Source: Streptococcus oralis
GTDB taxonomy: Bacteria > Bacillota > Bacilli > Lactobacillales > Streptococcaceae
Reading direction: 5' to 3'
Length of the DNA stretch: 64,000 nucleotides
Assembly: GCF_016028255.1 (NCBI RefSeq)
Contig: NZ_CP065707.1
Coordinates: 434,001 to 498,000 of the forward strand
This document shows positions 42,016 through 53,136 of the stretch, in pieces (the first letter of the stretch is position 1; each line of letters begins with the position of its first letter). A model generated the notes under the pieces. It was not told the DNA's origin. It searched no databases and worked only from the letters and a program-made list of their open reading frames with translations. Both the position numbers and the translations under genes were made by a program.

Positions 42016-43365
42016 ATGCAACCAGAATTTTTAGAAAGTGCGGAGTTTTACAATCGTCGTTACCATAATTTTTCCAGTCGGGTGATTTTACCTATGTCGC
42101 TCCTACTCGTGTTTTTACTGGGATTTGCAGTTTTTGCAGAGAAGGAGATTAGTTTATCTACCAGAGCAACTGTCGAACCTAGTCGGATTATTGCCAACAT
42201 CCAGTCGACTAGCAATCAACGCATCGTGGCCAATTATCTAGAAGAAAACAAACTAGTCAAGCAGGGGGATCTCCTCGTTCAGTACCAGCAAGGGGCGGAA
42301 GCTGTTCAAGCTGAAGCATACGCCAATCAGTTGGAGATGTTTAAGGATCAAAAAAAACAGTTAGGTTATTTGCAATCCAGTTTGAAAGAGGGGAGTGATC
42401 AATTTCCAGAGGCAGATAAGTTTGGTTATCAGGAGATGTTTCGAGACTATCTCAGCCAAGCGAATAGTCTGAGGAGTAATGTTTCTCAGCAAAATGCCAG
42501 CATCTCCTCACAGAATGCGGCAGCAAGTCAGAGTCAGTCCGAGATTGGCAATCTTATCAGACAAACACAGGATAAAATTCGAGATTACAAAACAGCTAAG
42601 TCAGCGATTGAAAAGGGAGATCAACTGGATAGTCAGAATCCAGCCTACTCTTTTTACCAGACCTATAAAAACCAAGCTGGAGAAGATCCGCAAGCTAAAT
42701 CGCAAGTTATTGCACAGGTGGATGCTCAAATTGCCCAGCTAGAGTCTAGTTTAGCTACTTATCGTGTACAGTATGCGGGATCTGGAGCTCAACAAGCCTA
42801 CGCAAGTGGACTGGATAGTCAGCTTGAATCCCTTAAGTCCCAGCACCTAGTCAAAGTCGGTCAGGAATTAACCCTTTTGGATCAGAAAATTTTAGAAGCG
42901 GAGTCGGGTAAGAAAGTCCAAGGAGGTCTCCTAGATAAGGGGAAGATTACAGCAAGCGAGGATGGGGTACTTCACCTTAATCCTGAGACCAGTGATTCTA
43001 CCATGGTTGCAGAAGGAACCCTGCTAGCCCAACTCTACCCGGCCTTGGAACGAGAAAGAAAAACCAAACTCACAGCTTATCTCAGTTCAAAAGATGTTGC
43101 AAGACTTAAGGTAGGTGATTCTATCCGTTTTACTACAAACAAGGATGCCAACAAAGAGCTCGTTCTTGTTTCTGCGATTACGAATATTGATGCGACAGCT
43201 ACCAAGACTGAAAAGGGAAATTTCTTTAAAATAGAGGCAGAGACAAGTCTGGCTCCTGAACAGGCAGAAAAACTTCGCTACGGTTCAGAAGGACGTTTGA
43301 CACTAATCACAGGAAAGAAAAGTTATCTGCGATATTACTTAGATCAATTTTTGAACAGAGAATAA
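42016..43365 (+). CDS. comB: Competence export accessory protein ComB
   Basis: This 449-residue HlyD-like adaptor has one N-terminal membrane anchor (about residues 24-43), a long coiled coil rich in Gln, Ser and Ala (about 90-300), and a C-terminal beta domain ending [15 protein letters not shown]. It works with ComA and is cotranscribed 12 bases downstream. Confidence 0.95.
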   Translation: MQPEFLESAEFYNRRYHNFSSRVILPMSLLLVFLLGFAVFAEKEISLSTRATVEPSRIIANIQSTSNQRIVANYLEENKLVKQGDLLVQYQQGAEAVQAEAYANQLEMFKDQKKQLGYLQSSLKEGSDQFPEADKFGYQEMFRDYLSQANSLRSNVSQQNASISSQNAAASQSQSEIGNLIRQTQDKIRDYKTAKSAIEKGDQLDSQNPAYSFYQTYKNQAGEDPQAKSQVIAQVDAQIAQLESSLATYRVQYAGSGAQQAYASGLDSQLESLKSQHLVKVGQELTLLDQKILEAESGKKVQGGLLDKGKITASEDGVLHLNPETSDSTMVAEGTLLAQLYPALERERKTKLTAYLSSKDVARLKVGDSIRFTTNKDANKELVLVSAITNIDATATKTEKGNFFKIEAETSLAPEQAEKLRYGSEGRLTLITGKKSYLRYYLDQFLNRE

Positions 43366-43395
43366 TGTTTGTTTTTAACGCGATATTATACTTTT

Positions 43396-43429
43396 AAAAC
43401 TGTAAAATGTTTTGATTTTACAGTTTTTC
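43396..43429 (+). terminator. Terminator after comAB
   Basis: AAAACTGTAAAAT (43396-43408) pairs perfectly with ATTTTACAGTTTT (43415-43427). Confidence 0.9.
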
Positions 43430-43471
43430 TTAATATTAAAAAGAGGTATCTTAGCCGTCGTTCGCAAATTC

Positions 43472-43500
43472 TTGCTATTTTCGTTATTTTGTAGTAGAAT
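43472..43500 (+). promoter_or_regulatory. Promoter of the pur cluster
   Basis: TTGCTA (43472-43477) and TAGAAT (43495-43500) have a 17-base spacer. CGTTCG just upstream (43459-43464) and GGCGAAC downstream (43520-43526) resemble the CGAAC core of PurR boxes and may be regulatory, but this is tentative. Confidence 0.6.
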
Positions 43501-43532
43501 GAAGTAAAGAAATACGAAAGGCGAACTTTAAA

Positions 43533-44240
43533 ATGTCAAAAGAATTGATCTATTCGGGAAAAGCCAAGGATATCTATACAACTGAGGATGAAAATCTTAT
43601 TATTTCAACTTACAAGGATCAGGCAACTGCCTTCAACGGTGTCAAGAAGGAGCAGATTGCGGGCAAGGGAGTCTTGAATAATCAGATTTCATCTTTTATT
43701 TTTGAAAAGTTAAATGCTGCTGGTGTGGCGACTCACTTTGTGGAGAAACTTTCGGATACGGAACAACTCAATAAAAAGGTTGAGATTATTCCTCTAGAAG
43801 TTGTGCTCCGCAACTACACGGCTGGATCCTTTTCAAAACGTTTTGGCGTTGATGAGGGTATCGCATTTGAGACTCCGATTGTCGAATTTTACTATAAAAA
43901 TGATGATTTGGATGATCCGTTTATCAATGATGAGCATGTGAAATTCCTAAAGATTGCAGATGACCAGCAGATTGCTTACTTGAAAGAAGAAACCCGTCGT
44001 ATCAATGAACTTTTGAAGGCTTGGTTTGCTGAGATTGGGCTTAAATTGATTGACTTTAAGCTAGAGTTCGGTTTTGACAAGGATGGTAAGATTATCTTGG
44101 CAGACGAATTTTCACCAGATAACTGCCGTTTGTGGGATGCGGATGGCAACCACATGGACAAAGATGTTTTCCGTAGAGGTCTCGGAGAATTGACAGATGT
44201 TTATGAGATTGTCTGGGAAAAGTTGCAGGGATTGAAATAA
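43533..44240 (+). CDS. purC: SAICAR synthase
   Basis: This 235-residue enzyme joins CAIR and aspartate. Typical segments are [41 protein letters not shown] and [14 protein letters not shown]. It is the first gene of the purine cluster. A degenerate copy of its 3' end follows in the gap before purL. Confidence 0.96.
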   Translation: MSKELIYSGKAKDIYTTEDENLIISTYKDQATAFNGVKKEQIAGKGVLNNQISSFIFEKLNAAGVATHFVEKLSDTEQLNKKVEIIPLEVVLRNYTAGSFSKRFGVDEGIAFETPIVEFYYKNDDLDDPFINDEHVKFLKIADDQQIAYLKEETRRINELLKAWFAEIGLKLIDFKLEFGFDKDGKIILADEFSPDNCRLWDADGNHMDKDVFRRGLGELTDVYEIVWEKLQGLK

Positions 44241-44250
44241 CAACCTAGAA

Positions 44251-44282
44251 GTCGTTTGGGAATATTGCAAGAGCTGAAATAA
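44251..44282 (+). repeat. Degenerate copy of the purC 3' end
   Basis: The 32 bases starting GTCGTTTGGGAATATTGC align with the last bases of purC (about 44209-44240) at roughly three quarters identity, including the ending TGAAATAA. It appears to be a diverged purC tail left behind by duplication or recombination. Confidence 0.5.
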
Positions 44283-44296
44283 AGGAATAAGAATTG

Positions 44297-47200
44297 ATGG
44301 ATAAACGTATTTTTGTTGAAAAAAAGGCCGATTTTCAAGTTAAGTCAGAAAGTTTGGTAAGGGAGCTCCAGCATAACTTGGGACTTTCAACTTTGAAAAG
44401 TATTCGCATTGTGCAAGTTTATGATGTCTTTGATTTGGCAGAGGACTTGTTTGCGCCTGCAGAGAAACACATCTTCTCTGAGCAGGTGACCGACCATGTA
44501 TTGGACGAAGCGGCTGTGCAAGCGGATCTTGCTAACTATGCTTTCTTTGCCATTGAAAGCCTGCCAGGGCAGTTTGACCAACGTGCAGCTTCTTCACAGG
44601 AAGCCTTGCTTTTGCTGGGAAGTTCGAGTGATGTGACGGTCAATACAGCCCAACTTTATCTGGTCAATAAAGATATTGATGCGACTGAGTTGGAAGCGGT
44701 CAAGAACTACTTGCTCAACCCAGTTGATTCTCGTTTCAAGGACATCACGACAGGGATTGCCAAGCAGGAATTTTCAGAGTCAGACAAGACTATTCCAAAA
44801 TTGACTTTCTTTGAAAGTTATACGGCAGAAGACTTTGCTCGCTACAAGGCCAAGCAAGGGATGGCCATGGAAGTGGATGATTTGCTCTTTATCCAAGACT
44901 ACTTCAAGTCAATCGGGCGCGTGCCGACAGAAACAGAGCTCAAGGTTTTGGACACTTATTGGTCTGACCACTGTCGTCACACAACTTTCGAGACGGAGTT
45001 GAAGAATATCGACTTCTCAGCTTCTAAATTCCAAAAACAATTGCAAGCGACTTATGACAAGTATATCGCCATGCGTGATGAGTTGGGACGTACGGATAAA
45101 CCTCAGACCTTGATGGATATGGCGACTATTTTTGGTCGTTATGAGCGTGCTAACGGTCGTTTGGATGACATGGAAGTGTCTGATGAAATCAATGCCTGCT
45201 CTGTTGAAATTGAAGTGGATGTCAATGGTGTCAAAGAACCATGGCTTCTCATGTTCAAAAACGAAACTCACAACCACCCAACGGAAATTGAACCATTTGG
45301 TGGAGCGGCTACTTGTATCGGTGGTGCCATTCGTGACCCATTGTCAGGTCGCTCATACGTTTACCAAGCCATGCGTATTTCAGGTGCTGGCGATATTACA
45401 GCTCCAATTTCAGAAACTCGCGCTGGTAAATTACCACAACAAGTCATTTCTAAAACAGCGGCTCACGGTTATTCTTCTTATGGGAATCAGATTGGTCTTG
45501 CGACGACTTACGTTCGTGAATACTTCCACCCAGGATTTGTAGCCAAACGCATGGAGCTTGGTGCCGTTGTTGGTGCAGCTCCTAAGGGCAACGTTGTCCG
45601 TGAAAAACCGGAAGCGGGCGATGTGATTATTCTTCTTGGTGGTAAGACTGGCCGTGATGGTGTCGGTGGTGCGACAGGGTCTTCTAAAGTTCAAACGGTT
45701 GAGTCTGTGGAGACTGCTGGTGCTGAGGTTCAAAAAGGAAATGCCATAGAAGAACGCAAGATTCAACGTCTGTTCCGTAATGGCGATGTCACTCGTCTCA
45801 TCAAGAAATCCAATGACTTTGGTGCTGGTGGTGTCTGTGTAGCCATCGGTGAATTGGCAGACGGTCTTGAAATCGACCTCAACAAGGTTCCTCTTAAATA
45901 CCAAGGTTTGAACGGTACAGAAATTGCCATCTCTGAATCACAAGAACGGATGGCGGTCGTGGTTCGTCCTGAGGACGTAGATGCCTTCGTTGCAGAATGT
46001 AATAAAGAAAATATTGATGCTGTTGTGGTCGCGACAGTGACTGAAAAACCAAATCTAGTCATGCACTGGAATGGTGAAACCATCGTCAACTTGGAACGTC
46101 GTTTCCTTGATACCAATGGTGTGCGTGTCGTTGTCGATGCCAAGGTCGTGGACAAGGATGTCAAGCTTCCAGAAGAGCGCAAGACAAGTGTTGAAACCCT
46201 TGAAGCAGATACCCTTTCAGTTCTATCTGACCTTAACCATACCAGTCAAAAAGGCTTGCAGACCATCTTTGATAGTTCAGTTGGTCGTTCAACTGTCAAT
46301 CACCCGCTTGGTGGTCGCTATCAACTCACACCAACTGAGGCATCTGTGCAGAAATTGCCAGTTCAACACGGTGTGACTCATACTGCGTCTGTCATGGCGC
46401 AAGGCTTTAACCCTTATCTAGCAGAATGGTCTCCATACCACGGTGCTGCCTATGCAGTTATCGAAGCGACTGCTCGTCTAGTAGCGGCAGGTGCCAACTG
46501 GTCTAAGGCTCGTTTCTCTTACCAAGAGTATTTTGAGCGGATGGACAAGCAAGCTGAGCGTTTTGGTCAGCCAGTAGCAGCCCTTCTAGGCTCTATTGAA
46601 GCACAAATTCAGCTTGGCTTGCCATCTATCGGTGGTAAAGACTCTATGTCTGGTACCTTTGAAGAATTGACGGTACCACCAACCTTGGTTGCCTTTGGGG
46701 TGACAACAGCAGATAGCCGTAAAGTCCTTTCTCCTGAGTTCAAGACTGCTGGTGAAAACATCTACTACATTCCAGGTCAAGCCCTCTCCGCAGAGATTGA
46801 TTTTGACTTGATTAAGTCTAACTTTGCTCAATTTGAAGCCATCCAAGCTGACCACAAAGTAACATCTGCATCAGCTGTTAAATATGGTGGTGTCCTTGAA
46901 AGCTTGGCTCTTGCTACCTTTGGGAACCATATCGGTGCAGAGGTTATCTTGTCTGAACTTGAAAGTTCTTTGACAGCTCAATTGGGTGGATTTGTCTTCA
47001 CCTCTCCTCAAGAAATCGCTGGAGTAGAGAAGATTGGACAAACAAGTGCAGACTTTACACTCCTTGTCAACGGTGTGAAGTTAGATGGACAGAAACTTGA
47101 CAGTGCCTTTCAAGGGAGACTGGAAGAAGTTTACCCAACGGAATTTGCCCAAGCTAAAGAATTGGACGAAGTTCCAGCTGTCGCTTCTACCGCAGTCATC

Positions 47201-48022
47201 AAAGCTAAAGAAACTATTGAAAAACCAGTGGTTTACATCCCAGTCTTCCCAGGAACCAACTCGGAATATGACTCAGCAAAAGCTTTCGAAAAAGAAGGTG
47301 CAGAAGTCAACTTGGTGCCATTCGTGACCTTGAATGAAGAAGCTATTGTCAAGTCAGTTGAGACCATGGTTGACAATATCGGCAAGGCTAATATCCTCTT
47401 CTTTGCAGGTGGCTTCTCAGCTGCGGACGAACCAGATGGTTCAGCTAAGTTTATCGTCAACATCTTGCTCAATGAAAAAGTACGTGCAGCAATTGATAGC
47501 TTTATTGCTCGTGGTGGCTTGATTATCGGTATCTGTAATGGATTCCAAGCCCTTGTAAAATCAGGTCTTCTTCCATACGGAAACTTTGAAGATGCCAGCA
47601 GTACTAGCCCAACCCTCTTCTACAATGATGCCAACCAACACGTGGCCAAGATGGTGGAAACTCGAATTGCCAATACCAACTCACCATGGTTGGCTGGCGT
47701 GCAAGTAGGAGATATTCATGCCATTCCTGTTTCGCACGGTGAAGGGAAGTTTGTCGTGACGGCTGAGGAATTTGCGGAGCTCCGTGACAATGGTCAAATC
47801 TTTAGCCAATATGTTGACTTTGACGGCAAACCAAGTATGGACTCTAAGTACAATCCGAATGGTTCTGTAAATGCCATCGAAGGAATTACCAGCAAGAACG
47901 GTCAAATCATTGGTAAAATGGGTCACTCAGAACGTTATGAAGACGGTCTTTTCCAAAACATCCCAGGAAATAAAGATCAGCACCTGTTCGCGTCGGCGGT
48001 TAAATACTTTACTGGAAAATAA
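44297..48022 (+). CDS. purL: Phosphoribosylformylglycinamidine synthase (single chain)
   Basis: This 1241-residue enzyme fuses the ATP-dependent synthetase and the glutaminase. It contains YWSDHCRHTTF, KNETHNHPTEIEPFGGAAT, GGKDSMSGTF and, near the C-terminus, the glutaminase nucleophile in IIGICNGFQAL. ATG 44297 is preferred over the TTG three bases upstream. The length is normal for the large PurL form of streptococci. Confidence 0.96.
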   Translation: MDKRIFVEKKADFQVKSESLVRELQHNLGLSTLKSIRIVQVYDVFDLAEDLFAPAEKHIFSEQVTDHVLDEAAVQADLANYAFFAIESLPGQFDQRAASSQEALLLLGSSSDVTVNTAQLYLVNKDIDATELEAVKNYLLNPVDSRFKDITTGIAKQEFSESDKTIPKLTFFESYTAEDFARYKAKQGMAMEVDDLLFIQDYFKSIGRVPTETELKVLDTYWSDHCRHTTFETELKNIDFSASKFQKQLQATYDKYIAMRDELGRTDKPQTLMDMATIFGRYERANGRLDDMEVSDEINACSVEIEVDVNGVKEPWLLMFKNETHNHPTEIEPFGGAATCIGGAIRDPLSGRSYVYQAMRISGAGDITAPISETRAGKLPQQVISKTAAHGYSSYGNQIGLATTYVREYFHPGFVAKRMELGAVVGAAPKGNVVREKPEAGDVIILLGGKTGRDGVGGATGSSKVQTVESVETAGAEVQKGNAIEERKIQRLFRNGDVTRLIKKSNDFGAGGVCVAIGELADGLEIDLNKVPLKYQGLNGTEIAISESQERMAVVVRPEDVDAFVAECNKENIDAVVVATVTEKPNLVMHWNGETIVNLERRFLDTNGVRVVVDAKVVDKDVKLPEERKTSVETLEADTLSVLSDLNHTSQKGLQTIFDSSVGRSTVNHPLGGRYQLTPTEASVQKLPVQHGVTHTASVMAQGFNPYLAEWSPYHGAAYAVIEATARLVAAGANWSKARFSYQEYFERMDKQAERFGQPVAALLGSIEAQIQLGLPSIGGKDSMSGTFEELTVPPTLVAFGVTTADSRKVLSPEFKTAGENIYYIPGQALSAEIDFDLIKSNFAQFEAIQADHKVTSASAVKYGGVLESLALATFGNHIGAEVILSELESSLTAQLGGFVFTSPQEIAGVEKIGQTSADFTLLVNGVKLDGQKLDSAFQGRLEEVYPTEFAQAKELDEVPAVASTAVIKAKETIEKPVVYIPVFPGTNSEYDSAKAFEKEGAEVNLVPFVTLNEEAIVKSVETMVDNIGKANILFFAGGFSAADEPDGSAKFIVNILLNEKVRAAIDSFIARGGLIIGICNGFQALVKSGLLPYGNFEDASSTSPTLFYNDANQHVAKMVETRIANTNSPWLAGVQVGDIHAIPVSHGEGKFVVTAEEFAELRDNGQIFSQYVDFDGKPSMDSKYNPNGSVNAIEGITSKNGQIIGKMGHSERYEDGLFQNIPGNKDQHLFASAVKYFTGK

Positions 48023-48115
48023 GAATCGTAGATTTTCTAATAGATAGTATCCGTAATGTGAAAGTCATGTAGATCTTGCTCTTGACGATACACAAATAAA
48101 AATTAGGTATAAAAA

Positions 48116-49558
48116 ATGACATACGAAGTAAAATCTCTTAATGAAGAATGTGGTGTTTTCGGTATCTGGGGACATCCAGATGCTGCCAAATTGACCTATT
48201 TTGGGCTCCATAGTCTTCAGCACCGTGGTCAGGAGGGGGCAGGAATCCTCTCCAATGACCAAGGGAAATTGAAGCGCCATCGTGATATGGGGCTTCTATC
48301 AGAAGTTTTCAAAAATCCTACCAAATTGGACAAACTGACAGGAACGGCTGCCATTGGGCATGTGCGTTATGCGACTGCAGGGGAAGCTTCTGCGGATAAC
48401 ATCCAACCCTTTCTCTTTCGTTTTCATGACATGCAGTTTGGACTTGCTCACAATGGAAATCTGACCAATGCCGAATCGCTCAAGAAAGAATTGGAACAAA
48501 GTGGCGCTATTTTCAGTTCAACTTCGGACTCGGAAATCTTGGCTCACCTCATTCGTCGGAGTCACAATCCGAACTTGATGGGTAAAATCAAGGAAGCACT
48601 TAGTCTCGTCAAAGGTGGCTTTGCTTATATCCTGCTATTTGAGGACAAGTTGGTTGCGGCCCTTGACCCTAATGGCTTCCGTCCGCTTTCTATCGGGAAA
48701 ATGGCCAATGGAGCAGTTGTTGTTTCCTCTGAAACTTGTGCTTTTGAAGTCATTGGTGCCGAGTGGATTCGCGATGTAAAACCAGGAGAGATTGTAATCG
48801 TGGATGGCAATGGGATTCAGTACGATAGTTATACGAATGATACCCAGTTGGCGATTTGCTCTATGGAGTATATCTACTTTGCCCGTCCTGACTCTAATAT
48901 CCATGGTGTCAACGTCCATACAGCTCGCAAACGTATGGGGGCTCAATTGGCGCGTGAGTTCAAGCACGAAGCGGATATTGTGGTCGGTGTGCCAAATTCC
49001 TCACTCAGCGCAGCTATGGGATTTGCAGAAGAATCTGGTCTGCCAAATGAAATGGGTCTTATCAAGAATCAATACACGCAACGTACCTTTATCCAACCGA
49101 CTCAAGAATTGCGGGAGCAAGGGGTACGGATGAAACTGTCTGCTGTTTCGGGTGTTGTCAAAGGCAAACGTGTGGTGATGATTGATGATTCCATTGTTCG
49201 CGGGACAACCTCTCGCCGTATCGTTCAGCTCTTGAAAGAAGCGGGGGCTTCTGAAGTTCACGTTGCTATTGGCAGTCCAGCGCTAGCTTATCCATGTTTT
49301 TACGGGATTGATATCCAGACGCGTCAGGAGCTGATTGCGGCCAATCATACGGTCGAGGAAACTCGTCAAATCATTGGTGCGGACAGTCTGACTTATCTTT
49401 CGATTGATGGTTTGATTGATTCTATCGGCATCGAAACAGATGCGCCAAACGGTGGTCTCTGTGTCGCTTACTTTGACGGCGACTACCCAACTCCTCTCTA
49501 CGACTATGAGGAAGACTATCGTAGCAGTTTGGATGAAAAGACCAGTTTTTACAAATAG
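48116..49558 (+). CDS. purF: Amidophosphoribosyltransferase
   Basis: This 480-residue enzyme catalyses the first committed step of purine synthesis. The N-terminal glutaminase cysteine is C12 after an 11-residue propeptide (NEECGVFGIWG). The PRPP loop is VVMIDDSIVRGTTSRRI. The ribosome site is poor (TTAGGT), so translation may be weak or depend on upstream translation. Confidence 0.96.
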   Translation: MTYEVKSLNEECGVFGIWGHPDAAKLTYFGLHSLQHRGQEGAGILSNDQGKLKRHRDMGLLSEVFKNPTKLDKLTGTAAIGHVRYATAGEASADNIQPFLFRFHDMQFGLAHNGNLTNAESLKKELEQSGAIFSSTSDSEILAHLIRRSHNPNLMGKIKEALSLVKGGFAYILLFEDKLVAALDPNGFRPLSIGKMANGAVVVSSETCAFEVIGAEWIRDVKPGEIVIVDGNGIQYDSYTNDTQLAICSMEYIYFARPDSNIHGVNVHTARKRMGAQLAREFKHEADIVVGVPNSSLSAAMGFAEESGLPNEMGLIKNQYTQRTFIQPTQELREQGVRMKLSAVSGVVKGKRVVMIDDSIVRGTTSRRIVQLLKEAGASEVHVAIGSPALAYPCFYGIDIQTRQELIAANHTVEETRQIIGADSLTYLSIDGLIDSIGIETDAPNGGLCVAYFDGDYPTPLYDYEEDYRSSLDEKTSFYK

Positions 49559-49598
49559 GCGGATGACGACTCTCCATTAAAGAAAAGGAATGAACAAA

Positions 49599-49643
49599 AT
49601 GACGAATAAAAATGCTTATGCTCCACGTCTCGCTACTGACTAA
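49599..49643 (+). pseudogene. Truncated duplicate of the purM 5' end
   Basis: The leader AAAGAAAAGGAA, ATG and the codons for TNKNAYA match the true purM start at 49756-49795 (ANKNAYA) with a few silent and conservative changes. The frame then leaves purM homology and stops after 14 codons. It may still be translated and act as a short upstream reading frame. Degenerate and hairpin sequence fills 49644-49774. Confidence 0.6.
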
Positions 49644-49704
49644 AAGCTAAAGCATTTGTCAGTAGACGCTTTGCCCTATGGGACCAAAGCTAGAGCCCTG
49701 ACTA

Positions 49705-49741
49705 GTATTTTTAGATAAAATAATTGTTTATCTAAAAATAC
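49705..49741. repeat. Perfect inverted repeat upstream of purM
   Basis: GTATTTTTAGATAAA (49705-49719) and TTTATCTAAAAATAC (49727-49741) form a perfect 15-bp stem with a seven-base loop. No T-run follows. A weaker hairpin CTACTGAC/GTCAGTAG lies just before it (49633-49640 and 49659-49666). Confidence 0.75.
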
Positions 49742-49774
49742 GTCGCAATCTTCTCAAAGAAAAGGAAAAATAAA

Positions 49775-50797
49775 ATGGCAAATAAAAATGCGTACGCCCA
49801 GTCGGGTGTAGATGTTGAAGCGGGTTATGAAGTTGTTGAACGGATTAAAAAGCATGTAGCTCGTACGGAGCGTGCAGGTGTTATGGGAGCTCTAGGTGGT
49901 TTCGGTGGCATGTTTGACCTTTCAAAAACAGGTGTCAAAGAGCCGGTCTTGATCTCAGGGACTGATGGTGTCGGAACCAAGCTCATGCTGGCTATCAAAT
50001 ACGATAAGCACGATACCATCGGTCAGGACTGTGTGGCAATGTGTGTCAACGACATCATCGCTGCAGGTGCGGAGCCTCTTTACTTCCTTGACTACGTAGC
50101 GACAGGGAAGAATGAACCAGCTAAACTAGAACAAGTCGTTGCTGGTGTGGCAGAAGGTTGTGTGCAGGCAGGCGCTGCTCTCATCGGTGGGGAAACGGCT
50201 GAAATGCCTGGTATGTATGGCGCAGATGACTATGATTTGGCTGGTTTTGCAGTCGGTGTAGCTGAAAAATCTCAAATCATAGATGGTTCAAAAGTAGCTG
50301 AAGGTGATGTGATTCTTGGACTTGCTTCAAGTGGTATTCACTCAAATGGTTACTCACTCGTTCGTCGTGTCTTTGCGGACTATACAGGTGAGGAAGTCTT
50401 ACCAGAATTGGAGGGCAAGAAACTCAAGGAAGTTCTGCTTGAGCCGACTCGTATCTATGTCAAGGCTGTGTTGCCACTCATCAAGGAAGGGTTGGTCAAC
50501 GGTATTGCCCACATCACAGGAGGTGGTTTCATCGAAAATGTCCCTCGTATGTTTGCAGATGACCTAGCTGCGGAAATTGAAGAAGACAAAGTACCAGTGC
50601 TTCCGATTTTCAAAGCCCTTGAAAAATACGGTGAAATCAAGCACGAAGAAATGTTTGAAATCTTCAATATGGGTGTGGGACTCATGTTGGCAGTTAGACC
50701 TGAAAATGTAGATCGTGTCAAGGAATCGCTGGATGAACCAGTCTATGAAATTGGTCGCATCGTCAAGAAAGAAAACGAAAGTGTCATCATCAAATGA
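49775..50797 (+). CDS. purM: AIR synthase (phosphoribosylformylglycinamidine cyclo-ligase)
   Basis: This 340-residue enzyme has the family blocks [44 protein letters not shown] and [13 protein letters not shown]. It follows a duplicated leader region. It overlaps purN by four bases. Confidence 0.96.
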   Translation: MANKNAYAQSGVDVEAGYEVVERIKKHVARTERAGVMGALGGFGGMFDLSKTGVKEPVLISGTDGVGTKLMLAIKYDKHDTIGQDCVAMCVNDIIAAGAEPLYFLDYVATGKNEPAKLEQVVAGVAEGCVQAGAALIGGETAEMPGMYGADDYDLAGFAVGVAEKSQIIDGSKVAEGDVILGLASSGIHSNGYSLVRRVFADYTGEEVLPELEGKKLKEVLLEPTRIYVKAVLPLIKEGLVNGIAHITGGGFIENVPRMFADDLAAEIEEDKVPVLPIFKALEKYGEIKHEEMFEIFNMGVGLMLAVRPENVDRVKESLDEPVYEIGRIVKKENESVIIK

Positions 50798-51339
50798 AAA
50801 AAATAGCGGTTTTTGCCTCTGGTAATGGCTCGAATTTTCAGGTGATTGCCGAAGAGTTTCCGGTGGAGTTTGTCTTTTCAGACCATCGTGACGCCTATGT
50901 GTTGGAGCGGGCAGAAAAGCTCGGCGTCCTGTCCTATGCTTTTGAACTCAAGGAGTTTGAGAACAAGGCAGACTACGAAGCAGCCCTTGTCGAACTCTTG
51001 GAAGAACATCAGATTGACTTGGTTTGCCTCGCCGGCTACATGAAAATCGTTGGGCCAACCTTATTGTCAGCTTATGAGGGCCGAATTATCAACATTCATC
51101 CTGCCTACCTGCCAGAATTTCCAGGAGCTCATGGGATTGAGGACGCTTGGAATGCTGGTGTTGCTGAGAGTGGCGTCACCATTCACTGGGTGGACTCTGG
51201 TGTGGATACAGGAAAGGTTATCAAACAAGTCCGTGTGCCACGTCTAGCTGATGATACCATCGAAAGCTTTGAAGCTCGCATTCATGAAGCGGAGTACAAG
51301 TTGTATCCGGAAGTTATTAGAGAATTGTTGGACAAATAA
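50794..51339 (+). CDS. purN: Glycinamide ribonucleotide formyltransferase
   Basis: This 181-residue enzyme uses 10-formyl-THF. The phosphate-binding SGNGSNFQ, the catalytic N and H in [12 protein letters not shown], and D in [10 protein letters not shown] are visible. The start overlaps purM. Confidence 0.95.
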   Translation: MKKIAVFASGNGSNFQVIAEEFPVEFVFSDHRDAYVLERAEKLGVLSYAFELKEFENKADYEAALVELLEEHQIDLVCLAGYMKIVGPTLLSAYEGRIINIHPAYLPEFPGAHGIEDAWNAGVAESGVTIHWVDSGVDTGKVIKQVRVPRLADDTIESFEARIHEAEYKLYPEVIRELLDK

Positions 51340-51513
51340 ATGAAAAAATGGTTGGAAACATTTGCCTTGATTAGCTTGGCAATCGTTCTACGTTTACTGG
51401 TAAATTTCTTCTTCCCAGAGTTTCCTTATTGGGGGAAATTTTTACTGACAGTAATTTTGGGAGTCATGGTAATTGTCTCCCTATACTTTATAAAAAGAAA
51501 ATTGCCTAGGTAG
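51340..51513 (+). CDS. Small membrane protein between purN and purH
   Basis: This 57-residue protein ([20 protein letters not shown] to [10 protein letters not shown]) has two membrane segments (about residues 7-24 and 34-51). It begins immediately after the purN stop without a gap. Function is unknown, and the tight spacing suggests coupled expression with the pur genes. Confidence 0.65.
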   Translation: MKKWLETFALISLAIVLRLLVNFFFPEFPYWGKFLLTVILGVMVIVSLYFIKRKLPR

Positions 51514-51539
51514 AGAGTTTGAAAATGAAAGGAAATAAT

Positions 51540-53087
51540 ATGACTAAACGCGCCTTAATCAGCGTCTCAGACAAAACGGGCATTGTTGAATTTGCCCAAG
51601 AACTTAAAAAACTTGGTTGGGATATCATCTCGACAGGTGGGACAAAGGTTACCCTTGATAATGCTGGGGTGGAGACCATTGCAATTGATGATGTGACGGG
51701 TTTTCCAGAGATGATGGACGGTCGTGTCAAGACCCTTCACCCAAATATCCATGGCGGACTCCTCGCTCGTCGTGATCTCGACAGCCACCTAGAGGCTGCC
51801 AAAGAGAATCAGATTGAACTCATCGACCTTGTAGTGGTCAATCTTTATCCATTCAAGGAAACGATTCTCAAACCAGATGTGACTTACGCTGATGCGGTGG
51901 AGAATATCGATATCGGCGGGCCATCTATGCTTCGGTCAGCAGCCAAAAACCATGCCAGCGTAACAGTTGTGGTAGATCCTACTGACTACGCTGTGGTTTT
52001 GGACGAATTGGCAGCCAATGGTGAAACGACTTACGAAACGCGTCAACGTTTGGCAGCTAAGGTTTTCCGTCACACAGCAGCTTATGATGCCTTGATTGCA
52101 GAATACTTCACAGCTCAAGTGGGTGAAGAAAAACCTGAAAAACTCACTCTGACTTATGACCTTAAGCAACCAATGCGTTATGGGGAAAATCCTCAGCAGG
52201 ATGCGGATTTCTACCAGAAAGCTTTGCCGACAGACTACTCAATTGCATCAGCGAAACAGCTCAACGGTAAGGAATTGTCCTTTAACAATATCCGTGACGC
52301 TGATGCGGCCATTCGTATTATTCGTGACTTCAAAGATCGTCCAACCGTTGTGGCTTTGAAACACATGAACCCGTGCGGTATCGGTCAAGCTGATGATATC
52401 GAAACTGCTTGGGACTACGCTTATGAGTCTGACCCAGTGTCTATCTTTGGTGGAATTGTCGTTCTTAACCGTGAGGTGGATGCTACGACAGCTGAGAAGA
52501 TGCACGGCGTTTTCCTTGAAATCATCATCGCACCGAGCTATACGGATGAAGCGCTAGCCATTTTGACCAATAAAAAGAAAAACTTGCGCATCCTTGCCTT
52601 GCCATTTGATGCTCAAGATGCCAGTGAGGTAGAGGCAGAATACACAGGCGTGGTTGGTGGACTTCTTGTGCAAAACCAAGACGTGGTCAAGGAAAGCCCA
52701 GCTGACTGGCAAGTAGTGACCAAACGCCAGCCAACCGAGATAGAAGCGACAGCTCTTGAGTTCGCTTGGAAAGCCATCAAGTACGTCAAATCAAACGGAA
52801 TCATCATCACCAACGACCACATGACACTTGGCGTTGGCCCAGGTCAAACAAACCGAGTGGCCTCTGTTCGTATTGCGATTGACCAAGCCAAAGACCGCCT
52901 TGACGGCGCTGTGCTTGCTTCCGATGCCTTCTTCCCATTCGCGGATAACGTGGAAGAAATCGCCAAAGCAGGTATCAAAGCCATCATCCAACCAGGTGGA
53001 TCTGTCCGTGACCAAGAGTCCATCGAAGCAGCGGATAAATACGGCTTGACCATGGTCTTTACAGGCGTGAGACACTTTAGACATTAA
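51540..53087 (+). CDS. purH: Bifunctional AICAR transformylase / IMP cyclohydrolase
   Basis: This 515-residue enzyme carries out the last two steps to IMP. The N-terminal cyclohydrolase starts [18 protein letters not shown] and includes [15 protein letters not shown]. The transformylase part has the KHMNPCG motif and ends [13 protein letters not shown] 51540 is six bases after AAAGGA. Its last codons and stop are part of a direct repeat found again 2.6 kb downstream. Confidence 0.96.
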   Translation: MTKRALISVSDKTGIVEFAQELKKLGWDIISTGGTKVTLDNAGVETIAIDDVTGFPEMMDGRVKTLHPNIHGGLLARRDLDSHLEAAKENQIELIDLVVVNLYPFKETILKPDVTYADAVENIDIGGPSMLRSAAKNHASVTVVVDPTDYAVVLDELAANGETTYETRQRLAAKVFRHTAAYDALIAEYFTAQVGEEKPEKLTLTYDLKQPMRYGENPQQDADFYQKALPTDYSIASAKQLNGKELSFNNIRDADAAIRIIRDFKDRPTVVALKHMNPCGIGQADDIETAWDYAYESDPVSIFGGIVVLNREVDATTAEKMHGVFLEIIIAPSYTDEALAILTNKKKNLRILALPFDAQDASEVEAEYTGVVGGLLVQNQDVVKESPADWQVVTKRQPTEIEATALEFAWKAIKYVKSNGIIITNDHMTLGVGPGQTNRVASVRIAIDQAKDRLDGAVLASDAFFPFADNVEEIAKAGIKAIIQPGGSVRDQESIEAADKYGLTMVFTGVRHFRH

Positions 53088-53096
53088 GAAGACAAA
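53076..53096 (+). repeat. Direct repeat, left copy, over the purH stop codon
   Basis: The 21 bases TTTAGACATT...AAGACAAA recur exactly at 55723-55743. They cover the final codons of purH, its stop and the following nine bases. Confidence 0.85.
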
Positions 53097-53136
53097 GTTT
53101 CAATATAAACAAAAATTGATTATAATAACATTTGTA

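Noticed and set aside
49705..49741. Perfect inverted repeat before purM as a terminator
   Set aside because: No T-run follows the stem on either side, and purM would need transcription from upstream. A scar or mobile-repeat origin is more likely.
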